The notes: generated by a model from the letters alone, not told the origin. A stretch of DNA of 32,072 bases from Amycolatopsis azurea DSM 43854 (GCF_001995215.1 NZ_MUXN01000042.1:1-32072); one strand, 5' to 3'. Shown: positions 17,104-23,880, counted from the stretch's first letter. Numbers and translations are program-made.

Positions 17104-18282
17104 ATGACGGACTTCGATGTAAACCGCGCTCGCGTCGAGACGCCGGGCTGCGCGGAAGTGGTCCACCTCAACAACGCCGGATCATCGCTGCCACCCTCGC
17201 GAGTGACCGACACCGTCGTGGACTACCTCCGCGAGGAAGCCCTGATCGGCGGATACGAGCAGGCCGCGGCGACCGCGGAGCGGATGAACGGCGTCTACGC
17301 CTCGGCCGCGCGACTCGTCGGCGCCGAGCCCGACGACATCGCGCTGACCGACAACGCGACCAGGTCCTGGCAGGCGGTCTTCTACGCGCTTCCGTTCGCC
17401 GCCGGTGACCGGATCCTGACGGCGAAGTCCGAGTACGCGAGCAACGTCATCTCCTTCCTCCAGATCGCGAAGCGCACCGGCGCCATCGTCGAGGTGGTCG
17501 ACAACGACGAGTCCGGGCAGCTGGACGTCGAAGACCTCAAGCGCCGCGTCGACGGCGACGTCAAGCTGATCGCCGTCTCCCACGTGCCGACCCAGGGCGG
17601 ACTGGTGAACCCCGCCGAGGAGATCGGCGCCGTCGCACGGGAGGCCGGGATCCCGTTCCTGCTGGACGCGTGCCAGAGCGCCGGCCAGATCGACCTCGAC
17701 GTCGCGCGCCTGAACTGCGACGCGCTCAGCGTCACCGGCCGCAAGTACCTGCGCGGGCCGCGCGGCACCGGCTTCCTTTACGCGCACCCGCGCCTGCGTG
17801 AGCGCGTCGAGCCCGCGATGCTCGACCTCCACTCGGCGGTGTGGACCGCGCCCGAGACCTACGAAGTCGATTCGACGGCGAAGATGTTCGAGGTCTGGGA
17901 ACGCGATCACGCCGCCGTGCACGGCCTCGGCGCGGCGATCGACTACGCCCTCGAATGGGGCATGCCCGCCATCGAGGCCCGTGTCGCCGCGCTCGCGGCG
18001 AAACTGCGCGACGCGCTCCGCGAGATCCCCGGCGTCCAGGTGCACGACCAGGGCACGCGGCAGTGCGGGATCGTCACGTTCAGCGTGGCGAAAACGCCCT
18101 CACCGGAAGTGAAGCAGTACCTGGCGTCGGCGAAGATCAACGTCAGCGTCACGGAAGCGACGTCCGCCCAGTTCGACTTCGCCGAGCGTGGACTGCCCCC
18201 GATGGTCCGCTCCTCGGTGCACTACTTCAACACCGAAGACGACATCGCGCTCCTCGTCGGCGAGGTCGGGAAACTGGCTTAA
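17104..18282 (+). CDS. Aminotransferase class V / cysteine desulfurase-like PLP enzyme
   Basis: A 392-residue fold-type I PLP enzyme. HLNNAGSSLPP at the N-terminus binds phosphate, SHVPTQGGLVNP and LLDACQSAGQIDLDV form the cofactor pocket, and K214 in SVTGRKYLRGPRGTGFLY is the Schiff-base lysine. The DACQSAGQ motif and lack of the usual catalytic Cys loop of NifS/SufS point to the broader class V group (EgtE/isopenicillin-N-epimerase-like) instead of a true cysteine desulfurase; the substrate cannot be assigned. The frame is open upstream of 17104, but that extension would cross the GntR-family gene. The stop codon lies in a TTAA shared with the convergent membrane-protein gene. Confidence 0.85.
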   Translation: MTDFDVNRARVETPGCAEVVHLNNAGSSLPPSRVTDTVVDYLREEALIGGYEQAAATAERMNGVYASAARLVGAEPDDIALTDNATRSWQAVFYALPFAAGDRILTAKSEYASNVISFLQIAKRTGAIVEVVDNDESGQLDVEDLKRRVDGDVKLIAVSHVPTQGGLVNPAEEIGAVAREAGIPFLLDACQSAGQIDLDVARLNCDALSVTGRKYLRGPRGTGFLYAHPRLRERVEPAMLDLHSAVWTAPETYEVDSTAKMFEVWERDHAAVHGLGAAIDYALEWGMPAIEARVAALAAKLRDALREIPGVQVHDQGTRQCGIVTFSVAKTPSPEVKQYLASAKINVSVTEATSAQFDFAERGLPPMVRSSVHYFNTEDDIALLVGEVGKLA

Positions 18283-18770
18283 CGACGGGAAAGCAGCGAC
18301 TCGGACGGCGGGGCGAACGGCAGCCCCGTCGTCTTCGCGCGTTTGCCGATCACCAGGGCCTCCCCCAGCAGGCTGATCCCGATCGACAACGTCACCGGCC
18401 GCGCGTCGGGATGCGCCCCGGCCGAGGTGGCCAGGAACCCGATCCCGAAGTTCACCAGCAGGGACAGCACCCAGACACCGAACGTCCAGCCGGTGTAGCG
18501 CAGCCAGAGCACGCCGTCGCGCTCGAACAGCTTGGTCGTGGTGGCGCGCACCGCGCCGAGGCCGCAGCCGACCACGGAGCCCACGACGAGCCAGAGACCG
18601 TCCGCGAAAGTGAAGATCTCCAGCTTGACCAGGCCGTAGACCCCGATCGCGAGCAGGATCACCGGTGCCCCGAACACCTCGCGGGCGACCAGCGGTTCCC
18701 CGCGCAGCCTGCGCACGACGATCGCGATCACCGCGGCGACCACCAGGGCTATCACCAACCAGGTCTTCAT
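18279..18770 (-). CDS. Small multi-pass membrane protein (DUF1453-like)
   Basis: 163 residues with about five hydrophobic segments: MKTWLVIALVVAAVIAIVV at the N-terminus, then FGAPVILLAIGVYGL, LWLVVGSVVGCGLGAVRA, TFGVWVLSLLVNFGIGFLA and ISLLGEALVIG. The layout and the RATTTKLFERDGVLWLRYTG loop resemble DUF1453/CcdC-like proteins, of unknown function. GGGGGAG precedes the ATG. It is divergent from the TetR-family gene over 63 bp with two matching operator-like palindromes, so repression by that TetR is likely. The 3' end overlaps the PLP-enzyme stop. Confidence 0.7.
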   Translation of the reverse strand: MKTWLVIALVVAAVIAIVVRRLRGEPLVAREVFGAPVILLAIGVYGLVKLEIFTFADGLWLVVGSVVGCGLGAVRATTTKLFERDGVLWLRYTGWTFGVWVLSLLVNFGIGFLATSAGAHPDARPVTLSIGISLLGEALVIGKRAKTTGLPFAPPSESLLSRR

Positions 18771-18784
18771 GAACTCCCCCTTTG

Positions 18785-18823
18785 TAGCATGACTGTGCCA
18801 AATAAAATAGCAAGGTCGTGCTA
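18785..18823. promoter_or_regulatory. Two tandem TetR-type operators
   Basis: Site 1 is TAGCA-N6-TGCCA (18785-18800) and site 2 is TAGCA-N6-TGCTA (18808-18823). Site 2 is a perfect palindrome extended by one base on each side (ATAGCA...TGCTAT). The centres are 23 bp apart. Site 2 abuts TATAAA (18822-18827), the probable -10 of a leaderless TetR-family transcript starting at 18834. Confidence 0.65.
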
Positions 18824-18833
18824 TAAAGACAAC

Positions 18834-19454
18834 ATGCCCAAGATCGTCGACCCCGAGGCCCGGCGGCTGGAGATAGCCGAGGCCGTCTTCCGCGTGATCC
18901 AGCGAGACGGTCTGACGCAGGCGTCGCTCAGGAGCGTGGCCGAAGAGGCCGGTCTCGCGATCGGGTCGGTACGGCACTACTTCCGCGGCCACGACGAGCT
19001 GATCGTGTTCGCCATGCGCGCGCTCGGCGACCGGCTCGAAGCGAGATTGCTCGGACACCTCCCCGACCTGCTCGATCCCGCGACCCCGCGCTCGCGACGG
19101 CAGGAAATCACCGAAGCGCTGCTCAGCGAACTGCTTCCGCTCACCGAGCAGACCAGGGCCGAAACCGACGTCTGGCTGGCGTTCTCGGCCGCCGCGAAGA
19201 ACCGCCCGGACCTCGCCGAGGAGGCCGCCCGCATGTACGAGGGGGTCCGGGCGCTCGTCCGGCGGGTGCTCGACAGCGCGAACGAAGCGGGCGGCCTGCT
19301 CGACGACCTCGACCTGGCCGTCGAGACCGAACGGCTGTCCGCGCTGCTGGACGGGCTCGCGCTGTCGACGGGACGGACCTCGCCGGAGCTGATGCGAACG
19401 GTCCTCCGGCGGCATCTGGAAACCCTGCGACGCCCCGAATCGGTGAGGAAATGA
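18834..19454 (+). CDS. TetR/AcrR-family transcriptional regulator
   Basis: A 206-residue TetR repressor. The helix-turn-helix lies at about residues 10-55 (AEAVFRVIQRDGLTQASLRSVAEEAGLAIGSVRHYFRGHDELI); the C-terminal alpha-helical part binds an unknown ligand. Its stop overlaps the start of the acyl-CoA synthetase by 4 nt (ATGA), so the two are translationally coupled, which makes a fatty acid or acyl-CoA effector a reasonable guess. Two candidate operators lie in the spacer shared with the divergent membrane-protein gene. Confidence 0.9.
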   Translation: MPKIVDPEARRLEIAEAVFRVIQRDGLTQASLRSVAEEAGLAIGSVRHYFRGHDELIVFAMRALGDRLEARLLGHLPDLLDPATPRSRRQEITEALLSELLPLTEQTRAETDVWLAFSAAAKNRPDLAEEAARMYEGVRALVRRVLDSANEAGGLLDDLDLAVETERLSALLDGLALSTGRTSPELMRTVLRRHLETLRRPESVRK

Positions 19455-20947
19455 GTACGTTCTACGAAGTCGCGGCCCAGGACCCCGGCCGGGTCGCGGT
19501 GATCGACGTCGACGGGCGGGAGACCACTTTCGGCGAACTGTCGGCGCGCGCGAACCAGCTGACCCACGCCCTGCGAGCGCTCGGCCTCGGCGAAGGTGAC
19601 GGCGTCGTCGCGATCATCCACAATGGACTCACCTATTACGAGCTGTTGCTGGCGACCCTGCAGGCGGGGATGTACTTCACTCCGGTCAACCACCGATCCT
19701 CGCCTGCCGAGATCGCCTACATCGCGGCCAACAGCGGCGCCGAGGTGGCCGTCGCGGACGCGGACATCGCGGCCACGTGCACGGTGGAGCTGAAAAGCCT
19801 GCACCGGTTTTCGCGCGGCGGGACGCCGGGCTGGGGCGACTACGCGTCCTGGGGCGCGGACTTGCCCACCACCACGCCGGAGCACCGGACCGCGGGTCAG
19901 ACGATGCTCTACACCTCCGGGACCACAGGACGCCCCAAAGGCGTCCGGCGCGCGCTGTCCGGGCGTCCACCCGCGCTGCACCCTATCCACGCGAACGTCC
20001 TCGAACGCCTGGACGTCGTGGCGGGGCGGGGCGTGCACCTCGTCGCCTGCCCGCTCTACCACGCGGCGCCCGGCATGTTCTCGACCGCGATCCTGCATCT
20101 CGGGCACACACTCGTGCTGATGGACCGGTTCGACGCCGGGGAAACGTTGCGGCTCACGGAAAAGCACCGCGTGACGAGCACGCATCTGGTGCCGACGATG
20201 TTCCACCGCATGCTGCGGCTGTCCGAGGACGTCCGCGCGCGCCACGATCTGTCGAGCCTGGTCTCGGTGATCCACGGCGCCGCGCCGTGCCCCCGGGAGG
20301 TCAAGGAGCGGATGCTCGCCTGGCTCGGGCCGGTGGTCCACGAGTACTACGGCGCGTCCGAAGGCCTGATCACGGCGGTGCACGCGCGCGACTGGCTCGC
20401 CGAGCCGGGCACCGTCGGCGAGCCGTTGGACGGCGTGCGGGTCAAGGTCCTCGACGACGACGGCCGCGAACTTCGGGCAGGCGAGACCGGGACGCTCTAC
20501 TTCAGTTCCGCGCACACGAAATTCGACTACCACGACGACCCGGCCAAGACGGCGGCCGCGCGCTCCGGGGAGTTCGTCACCGTGGGGGACGTGGGCTACC
20601 TCGACGCCGACGGCCGGGTGTTCCTGTGCGACCGGCGGACGGATCTCATCCTTTCCGGCGGGGTGAACATCTACCCGGCCGAGATCGAGGCGCGGCTGCT
20701 GAGCCACCGCGACGTCGCCGACGTCGCGGTGATCGGGGAGCCGGATCCCGAATGGGGACAACGGGTCGTCGCCGTCGTGCAACCGGTCGAGGGCGTCGCC
20801 GGGGACTCCGAACTGGCGAAACGCCTCGAAGAGCATTGCCGGGCGGAGCTCGCCGGGTTCAAGACCCCGCGGCGCTTCGACTTCCGTGAGCGGCTGCCGC
20901 GGACGGAGAGCGGGAAGATGCTGCGGCGGACGCTTCGGGCGCCGTGA
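19451..20947 (+). CDS. Acyl-CoA synthetase (AMP-binding, FadD-like)
   Basis: An adenylate-forming enzyme, 498 residues, activating a carboxylic acid to its CoA thioester through an acyl-AMP. Motifs: MLYTSGTTGRPKG (residues 152-164, A3 phosphate loop), YYGASEG (A5), GDVGYLDADGRVFLCDRRTDLILSGGVNIYP (A7-A8) and the C-terminal catalytic lysine K489 in TESGKMLRR (A10). A long- or medium-chain fatty acid, or a steroid-type acid as for some actinobacterial FadDs, is possible; the substrate pocket cannot be read. The start overlaps the TetR-family stop. Confidence 0.9.
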   Translation: MSTFYEVAAQDPGRVAVIDVDGRETTFGELSARANQLTHALRALGLGEGDGVVAIIHNGLTYYELLLATLQAGMYFTPVNHRSSPAEIAYIAANSGAEVAVADADIAATCTVELKSLHRFSRGGTPGWGDYASWGADLPTTTPEHRTAGQTMLYTSGTTGRPKGVRRALSGRPPALHPIHANVLERLDVVAGRGVHLVACPLYHAAPGMFSTAILHLGHTLVLMDRFDAGETLRLTEKHRVTSTHLVPTMFHRMLRLSEDVRARHDLSSLVSVIHGAAPCPREVKERMLAWLGPVVHEYYGASEGLITAVHARDWLAEPGTVGEPLDGVRVKVLDDDGRELRAGETGTLYFSSAHTKFDYHDDPAKTAAARSGEFVTVGDVGYLDADGRVFLCDRRTDLILSGGVNIYPAEIEARLLSHRDVADVAVIGEPDPEWGQRVVAVVQPVEGVAGDSELAKRLEEHCRAELAGFKTPRRFDFRERLPRTESGKMLRRTLRAP

Positions 20948-20975
20948 TCTTGCCGATCGCGGTACCGTTTTCCTC

Positions 20976-21395
20976 ATGCGCCTGCGGTCTGTGACCACGC
21001 TGCTCGCCACGCTCGTTCTCGCGCTCGCCGTCCCCGCGACGGCCGAGGCGACTCCCGGATCCGGGGTGACCGGGACGATCTTCAAGCAGAAGACCGTCGG
21101 GGACACCGACTACGTGCTGCGCGAGGTCGTCATCCAGCCCGGCGGCTACACCGGCTGGCACTACCACGACGGGAAGCTGTACGCGTACGTCAAGAACGGC
21201 ACGCTGACGCACAACTCGGCCGACTGCGGGCTCGACGGCCTGTACCGGAAGGGCGCCGTCTTCACCGAGCCGAGCGACACCGTCCACATCGGACGGAACC
21301 TCGGGGCGACACCGGTGGTGCTGGAGGTGCTCTACGTGCTGCCGCACGGAAAGCCGCTCTCGCAGGACGCGCCGAACCCGGGTTGTCCGTTCTAG
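20976..21395 (+). CDS. Secreted cupin-domain protein
   Basis: 139 residues. An N-terminal Sec signal (MRLRSVTTLLATLVLALAVPATAEA) has predicted cleavage after residue 25. A single cupin barrel follows: GGYTGWHYHDGKLYAYVKNG gives H62 and H64, and DTVHIG gives H104 as metal ligands. C84 and C137 could form a disulfide outside the cell. Function unknown. TACCGT seven nt before the ATG may be a -10 for a leaderless transcript. A longer in-frame start inside the synthetase gene is rejected because it would destroy the signal peptide. The stop overlaps the convergent MarR-family gene (CTAG). Confidence 0.8.
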   Translation: MRLRSVTTLLATLVLALAVPATAEATPGSGVTGTIFKQKTVGDTDYVLREVVIQPGGYTGWHYHDGKLYAYVKNGTLTHNSADCGLDGLYRKGAVFTEPSDTVHIGRNLGATPVVLEVLYVLPHGKPLSQDAPNPGCPF

Positions 21396-21910
21396 GCACC
21401 GAACCAGCCGGCGACGTCGAGCCGGAAACCGTCCGCGGGCGCCATCGTGCGGAGGTCCGTTTCGAGCGCGCGGACCCGGTCCGCGCCCAGCGCGCCGACC
21501 CAGTCCTCGCGCAGTTCCTCGAAGATCGCCGCGGACCGGCGGAGTGAGTCGATCCCACGGCCCGTGAGCCGGACGACCTTGCGCCGCGCGTCGGCCGGGT
21601 CGTCGGCGCGCTCGACGTAACCGAGCTGCGCCAGCTTGTCGACGGTCTTGCCCGCCGCCTGCTTGCTGACCCCGAGCCGCCGCCCGATCTCGCTCGCCGT
21701 CGCGCCGCCGAGGCCGATCGCCTGCAGGGCGAACCCGTACGCCGGACGGACGTCGGGGTGCCCTTGCTCGGCCAGCTCGGCGTGCAGCCGGTCGATGATC
21801 GAGCGGAAGCCCGCGAACAGCAGCAGCGGCAGCTCGAACCCGGGCGGGTCGGAATCACGCTTGCCAGAATCGACAACCTGGTTTACCTTTTCGTCAACCA
21901 CGTTGACCAT
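21392..21910 (-). CDS. MarR-family transcriptional regulator
   Basis: 172 residues. The winged helix (about 55-125) contains GATASEIGRRLGVSKQAAGKTVDKLAQLGYVERADDPADARRKVVRLTGRG, the classic MarR HTH and D-x-R wing. It is divergent from the AhpD-like gene with only 14 bp between starts. The first 13 codons carry a perfect GTCAAC-CAC-GTTGAC palindrome and a degenerate copy, so the regulator's own 5' coding region is probably its operator. As many MarR proteins sense oxidants, control of the peroxidase-like neighbour is plausible. The start has no clear Shine-Dalgarno and could lie a few codons downstream. Confidence 0.88.
   Translation of the reverse strand: MVNVVDEKVNQVVDSGKRDSDPPGFELPLLLFAGFRSIIDRLHAELAEQGHPDVRPAYGFALQAIGLGGATASEIGRRLGVSKQAAGKTVDKLAQLGYVERADDPADARRKVVRLTGRGIDSLRRSAAIFEELREDWVGALGADRVRALETDLRTMAPADGFRLDVAGWFGA
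21861..21907 (+). promoter_or_regulatory. Promoter and MarR operator for the AhpD-like gene, inside the MarR-family gene
   Basis: TTGCCA (21861-21866) and TACCTT (21884-21889) are 17 bp apart and point toward the AhpD-like gene. The perfect 15-bp palindrome GTCAAC-CAC-GTTGAC (21893-21907) sits at the expected start of transcription. A second, degenerate copy (minus strand GTAAACCAGGTTGTC) is displaced by 21 bp, two helical turns. This fits roadblock repression and autoregulation by the MarR-family protein. Confidence 0.55.
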
Positions 21911-21924
21911 CTTAAGGGGCTGCC

Positions 21925-22428
21925 TTGTTCACCGATCACACCCTCGAGACCGCGCCCGAAGCCTCCCGTCGCTTGATGGAGGCGACCATCCGGAAGTTCG
22001 GGCATCTCCCCACCGCTGTCGCCCGGCAGGCGTCGTCACCGGAACTGCTCGACGGGTTCCTGAGGCTCAGCGCGAGCTTCGAAAAGACCACGCTCGACCC
22101 GCTCGCGCGGGAGACGGTCGTGATGACCGTCGCGACCCGAAACGGCTGCGAGGTGTGCGTCGAGATCCACACCGGCAGACTGAAGGGCCACCACGCGGAC
22201 GACGACGTCATCGCGGCGCTTCGGACGCAGGAGCCCGTTCCCGACGAGCGGCTGGAAGCCGTCCGGCAGTTCACGCTGGCGGTGCTCGAAACCGCCGGCG
22301 GCGTGGACGACGAGACGCTGCGGACCTTCTTCGGGCACGGATTCACCGAGCGGAACGCCCTCGAAGTCGTCATGGGCATCGGCGCCTACACGATGTCGAC
22401 CTTGGCGAACCGGCTCATCCGCGCCTAG
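21925..22428 (+). CDS. AhpD/carboxymuconolactone decarboxylase-family protein
   Basis: A 167-residue helical AhpD-like protein with the redox motif C75-E-V-C78 followed by H82 (NGCEVCVEIHTGRLKGH). In AhpD this CxxC reduces a peroxiredoxin or has weak alkylhydroperoxidase activity. The start is TTG at 21925, supported by AAGGGGC at 21914-21920; no ATG/GTG fits as well. The TAG stop lies inside a CTAG that is also the left target site of a small transposable hairpin, so the insertion sits exactly at the end of this gene. Confidence 0.82.
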   Translation: MFTDHTLETAPEASRRLMEATIRKFGHLPTAVARQASSPELLDGFLRLSASFEKTTLDPLARETVVMTVATRNGCEVCVEIHTGRLKGHHADDDVIAALRTQEPVPDERLEAVRQFTLAVLETAGGVDDETLRTFFGHGFTERNALEVVMGIGAYTMSTLANRLIRA

Positions 22429-22591
22429 GCCGTGTCCTGTAAGTCTGTTCGATGGGCTTCGTGATCCAGGTGGTTCCTGGCGGTGCGGGCGGGTCTGCCT
22501 CGTACCGGGTTGTACTCGGCTGAGCCGCCCGTGCCGTCAGGGACCGCCTGGGCGCGAAGACCGCGAACATGACTTGCAGGACACGGCCTAG
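22425..22591. mobile_element. MITE-like hairpin element flanked by CTAG
   Basis: Both ends are CTAG (22425-22428 and 22588-22591). Inside are 17-bp terminal inverted repeats, GCCGTGTCCTGTAAGTC (22429-22445) and GACTTGCAGGACACGGC (22571-22587), with one mismatch. The interior is also self-complementary: CCAGGTGGTTCCTGG pairs with CAGGGACCGCCTGG allowing G-U pairs, and GTTCG with CGAAC. The whole 167 bp is thus one long imperfect palindrome. There is no open frame for a transposase. CTAG targets are used by some IS5-group elements, so mobilisation in trans by such an IS is inferred. Confidence 0.75.
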
Positions 22592-22735
22592 TCGCCTTAT
22601 CCCGGTCGCTTTACGTGATCGTCCCCTCGCGGCCCGGTATCACTCCAATGGCCGCCGATCTTGATGTATCTGGGCAGTCCCTGCCGCCTCTTCTCTTGTG
22701 CAGCCGAAAGTTCGCCACCCGCGGCGCGGCGCACC

Positions 22736-22772
22736 GGCGGTCTGGCCTGCCGAGGGGGCAGACCAGACCGCC
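22736..22772. repeat. Hairpin with 16-bp arms
   Basis: GGCGGTCTGGCCTGCC (22736-22751) pairs with GGCAGACCAGACCGCC (22757-22772) with one mismatch around GAGGG. AAAA follows on the plus strand. No gene is adjacent that it would obviously terminate. Confidence 0.7.
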
Positions 22773-22802
22773 AAAACCCAGACGTTCCACCGGAGTGGGG
22801 GT

Positions 22803-22853
22803 ACGTGAAGGCCCCCTTCACTGCGTCTAGCGCAGTGAAGGGGGCCTTCACGT
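22803..22853. repeat. Nested hairpin with 23-bp perfect arms
   Basis: The arms 22803-22825 and 22831-22853 are perfect complements around TCTAG. Each arm contains GTGAAGG-NNN-CCTTCAC, with CCC in the left copy and GGG in the right. The element can fold as one 23-bp stem or as two identical 7-bp stems. Confidence 0.9.
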
Positions 22854-22928
22854 GTCTTAGGGCGCATTTGGCCGACCACTTGCGTTTGGCGTCAGGTCCA
22901 ATCATGTCTCAGGCACCTACGATCGGGC

Positions 22929-23072
22929 GGTTTCGCGTGACCGGAGGGACGACACGTGTGATCAGGCGGACGACACTCGCGGCGGAACCCGGCTCCGTGC
23001 CCGTGTCGTCCACCCAGTCACGCGTGTCGTCCGTCTGATCACACGTGCCGTCCGGACCCACTCACGCGAACC
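22929..23072. repeat. Long imperfect palindrome
   Basis: Left arm 22929-22976 and right arm 23024-23072. The inner 27 positions (22950-22976 against 23024-23050) match at 25; the outer parts begin with GGTTTCGCGTGA and, on the opposite strand, GGTTCGCGTGA. The 47-bp centre contains further GTGTCGTCC copies (about 23003-23011). A related half-copy lies at 9142-9166. Confidence 0.8.
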
Positions 23073-23095
23073 CGACCGACGCGGTAACGGCGCAT

Positions 23096-23260
23096 TCAGT
23101 CGACTAGCTGCAGATCCGCGTACGGATCGATCAGCTCCTGGAGGGTGTCTTCCGCCGTGTAGTTCTCGCCGATCCCGTCGACGGTCTCCATGGCGTTGAG
23201 GAGATCCGCGGACGTCTGGGCGTCTTCGCGGGTGAGCGGCCGCCAGGTCAGGTCGTGCAT
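23096..23260 (-). pseudogene. Truncated GNAT acetyltransferase (N-terminal remnant)
   Basis: 54 residues beginning MHDLTWRPLTREDAQTSADL and continuing LLNAMETVDGIGENYTAEDT. This is the beta1-helix1 opening of a GNAT acetyltransferase of the type that usually reads L-x-x-R-P-L-x-x-x-D-A-x-A-L-A-D-L-x-N. The frame stops at 23096 before any acetyl-CoA binding motif (R/Q-x-x-G-x-G/A). The long palindrome (right arm ending 23072) begins 24 bp further on, so the rest of the gene appears to have been lost at that repeat. Expression is possible but a functional enzyme is not. Confidence 0.55.
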
Positions 23261-23307
23261 GCGGCCGAAGGTAGCCCCGCGCGGGCGGGTTGTCGCCGGG
23301 TTTTCGG

Positions 23308-23379
23308 TGGGCGCAGTAGGGATCGAACCTACGACCGCTCGGGTGTAAACCGAGTGCTCTCCCGCTGAGCTATGCGCCC
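23308..23379 (-). tRNA. tRNA-Val(TAC)
   Basis: Read on the minus strand: acceptor GGGCGCA pairs with TGCGCCC, D-arm GCTC...GAGC, anticodon stem CTCGG/CCGAG with loop TTTACAC (anticodon TAC, reading GUA), 5-nt variable loop CGGTC, and T-arm GTAGG/CCTAC with loop TTCGATC. It is 72 nt including the discriminator A; CCA is not encoded. It lies 5 nt beyond the ahpE hairpin and upstream of the GNAT remnant. Confidence 0.97.
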
Positions 23380-23383
23380 GGGA

Positions 23384-23409
23384 GGTGGCACCCGCGCACG
23401 GGTGCCACC
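23384..23409 (-). terminator. Hairpin between ahpE and tRNA-Val
   Basis: GGTGGCACCCG (23384-23394) and CGGGTGCCACC (23399-23409) form a perfect 11-bp stem with loop CGCA, 9 nt after the ahpE stop. Each arm contains GGTG-N-CACC, a nested palindrome. There is no T-tract. It could end ahpE transcription or separate the tRNA 5' end. Confidence 0.6.
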
Positions 23410-23418
23410 GGTGAAGAC

Positions 23419-23880
23419 TCAGGCCAGGGAGGCCACGGCCTTCTTCCACGCCTGCTGGTCGCGAGCCTCGCCGGGCTGGTTGATCTCGGCGAACCGCACG
23501 ACGCCGTCCTTGTCGATCAGGAAGGTGCCGCGCGTGGCCAGGCCGGCCGTCTCGTTGAAGACACCGTAGGCCTTCGCGACCTCACCGTGCGGCCAGAAGT
23601 CCGAAAGCAGCGGGAACTGGTAGCCCTCCTGCTCGGCCCACGCCTTGAGCGAGAACGGGGTGTCCACCGACACACCGATGACCTGGACGCCGTTGCCGTC
23701 GTAGTCCGCGAACTCGTCCCGGAGCTGGCACAGCTCGCCGGTGCAGATGCCGCTGAACGCGAACGGGTAGAACACCAGCAAGACCGGCTTCTCGCCCTGG
23801 AAGGACGACAGCTTCACGGCCTGCTTGTTGTAGTCGTTGAGCGTGAAGTCCGGGGCTTGCGTTCCGACCTCGACGGCCAT
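23419..23880 (-). CDS. ahpE: Peroxiredoxin, AhpE type
   Basis: A thiol peroxidase of 153 residues, the same length as M. tuberculosis AhpE and very similar from memory (FPLLSDFWPHGEVAKAYGVF, then TRGTF and RFAE). The peroxidatic cysteine is C46 in PFAFSGICTGELC, with S43 in place of the usual threonine, and R117 in ATRGTF is the conserved arginine. C51, five residues after C46, is absent from M. tuberculosis AhpE but is where PrxQ/BCP proteins carry the resolving cysteine, so an atypical two-cysteine mechanism is possible. AGAGGA lies upstream of the ATG. It is separated by 76 nt from DUF3052 on the same strand. Confidence 0.93.
   Translation of the reverse strand: MAVEVGTQAPDFTLNDYNKQAVKLSSFQGEKPVLLVFYPFAFSGICTGELCQLRDEFADYDGNGVQVIGVSVDTPFSLKAWAEQEGYQFPLLSDFWPHGEVAKAYGVFNETAGLATRGTFLIDKDGVVRFAEINQPGEARDQQAWKKAVASLA

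Larger units (their letters stand above)
22592..23095. other. Gene-free repeat region between MITE and GNAT remnant
   Basis: No supported gene. It holds three separate inverted repeats (22736-22772, 22803-22853 and 22929-23072). A minus-strand reading around 22600-22700 gives a short protein-like tail (RYIKIGGHWSDTG), but I do not recognise it and make no call. Confidence 0.6.

Noticed and set aside
18771..19415. Long minus-strand extension of the membrane-protein frame
   Set aside because: It is antisense to the TetR-family gene and would bury the promoter and operators; GGGGGAG supports the start at 18770.
22597..22905. Short minus-strand frame in the repeat region
   Set aside because: It crosses two hairpins and has no recognisable family; the tail RYIKIGGHWSDTG is too short to assign.
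22425..23095. Insertion sequence with transposase
   Set aside because: Terminal repeats are present only on a 167-bp element; no DDE-type coding sequence is visible in any frame.
23261..23449. Longer version of the GNAT remnant frame
   Set aside because: It runs straight through tRNA-Val and the ahpE hairpin; only the part from 23260 onward resembles a protein.
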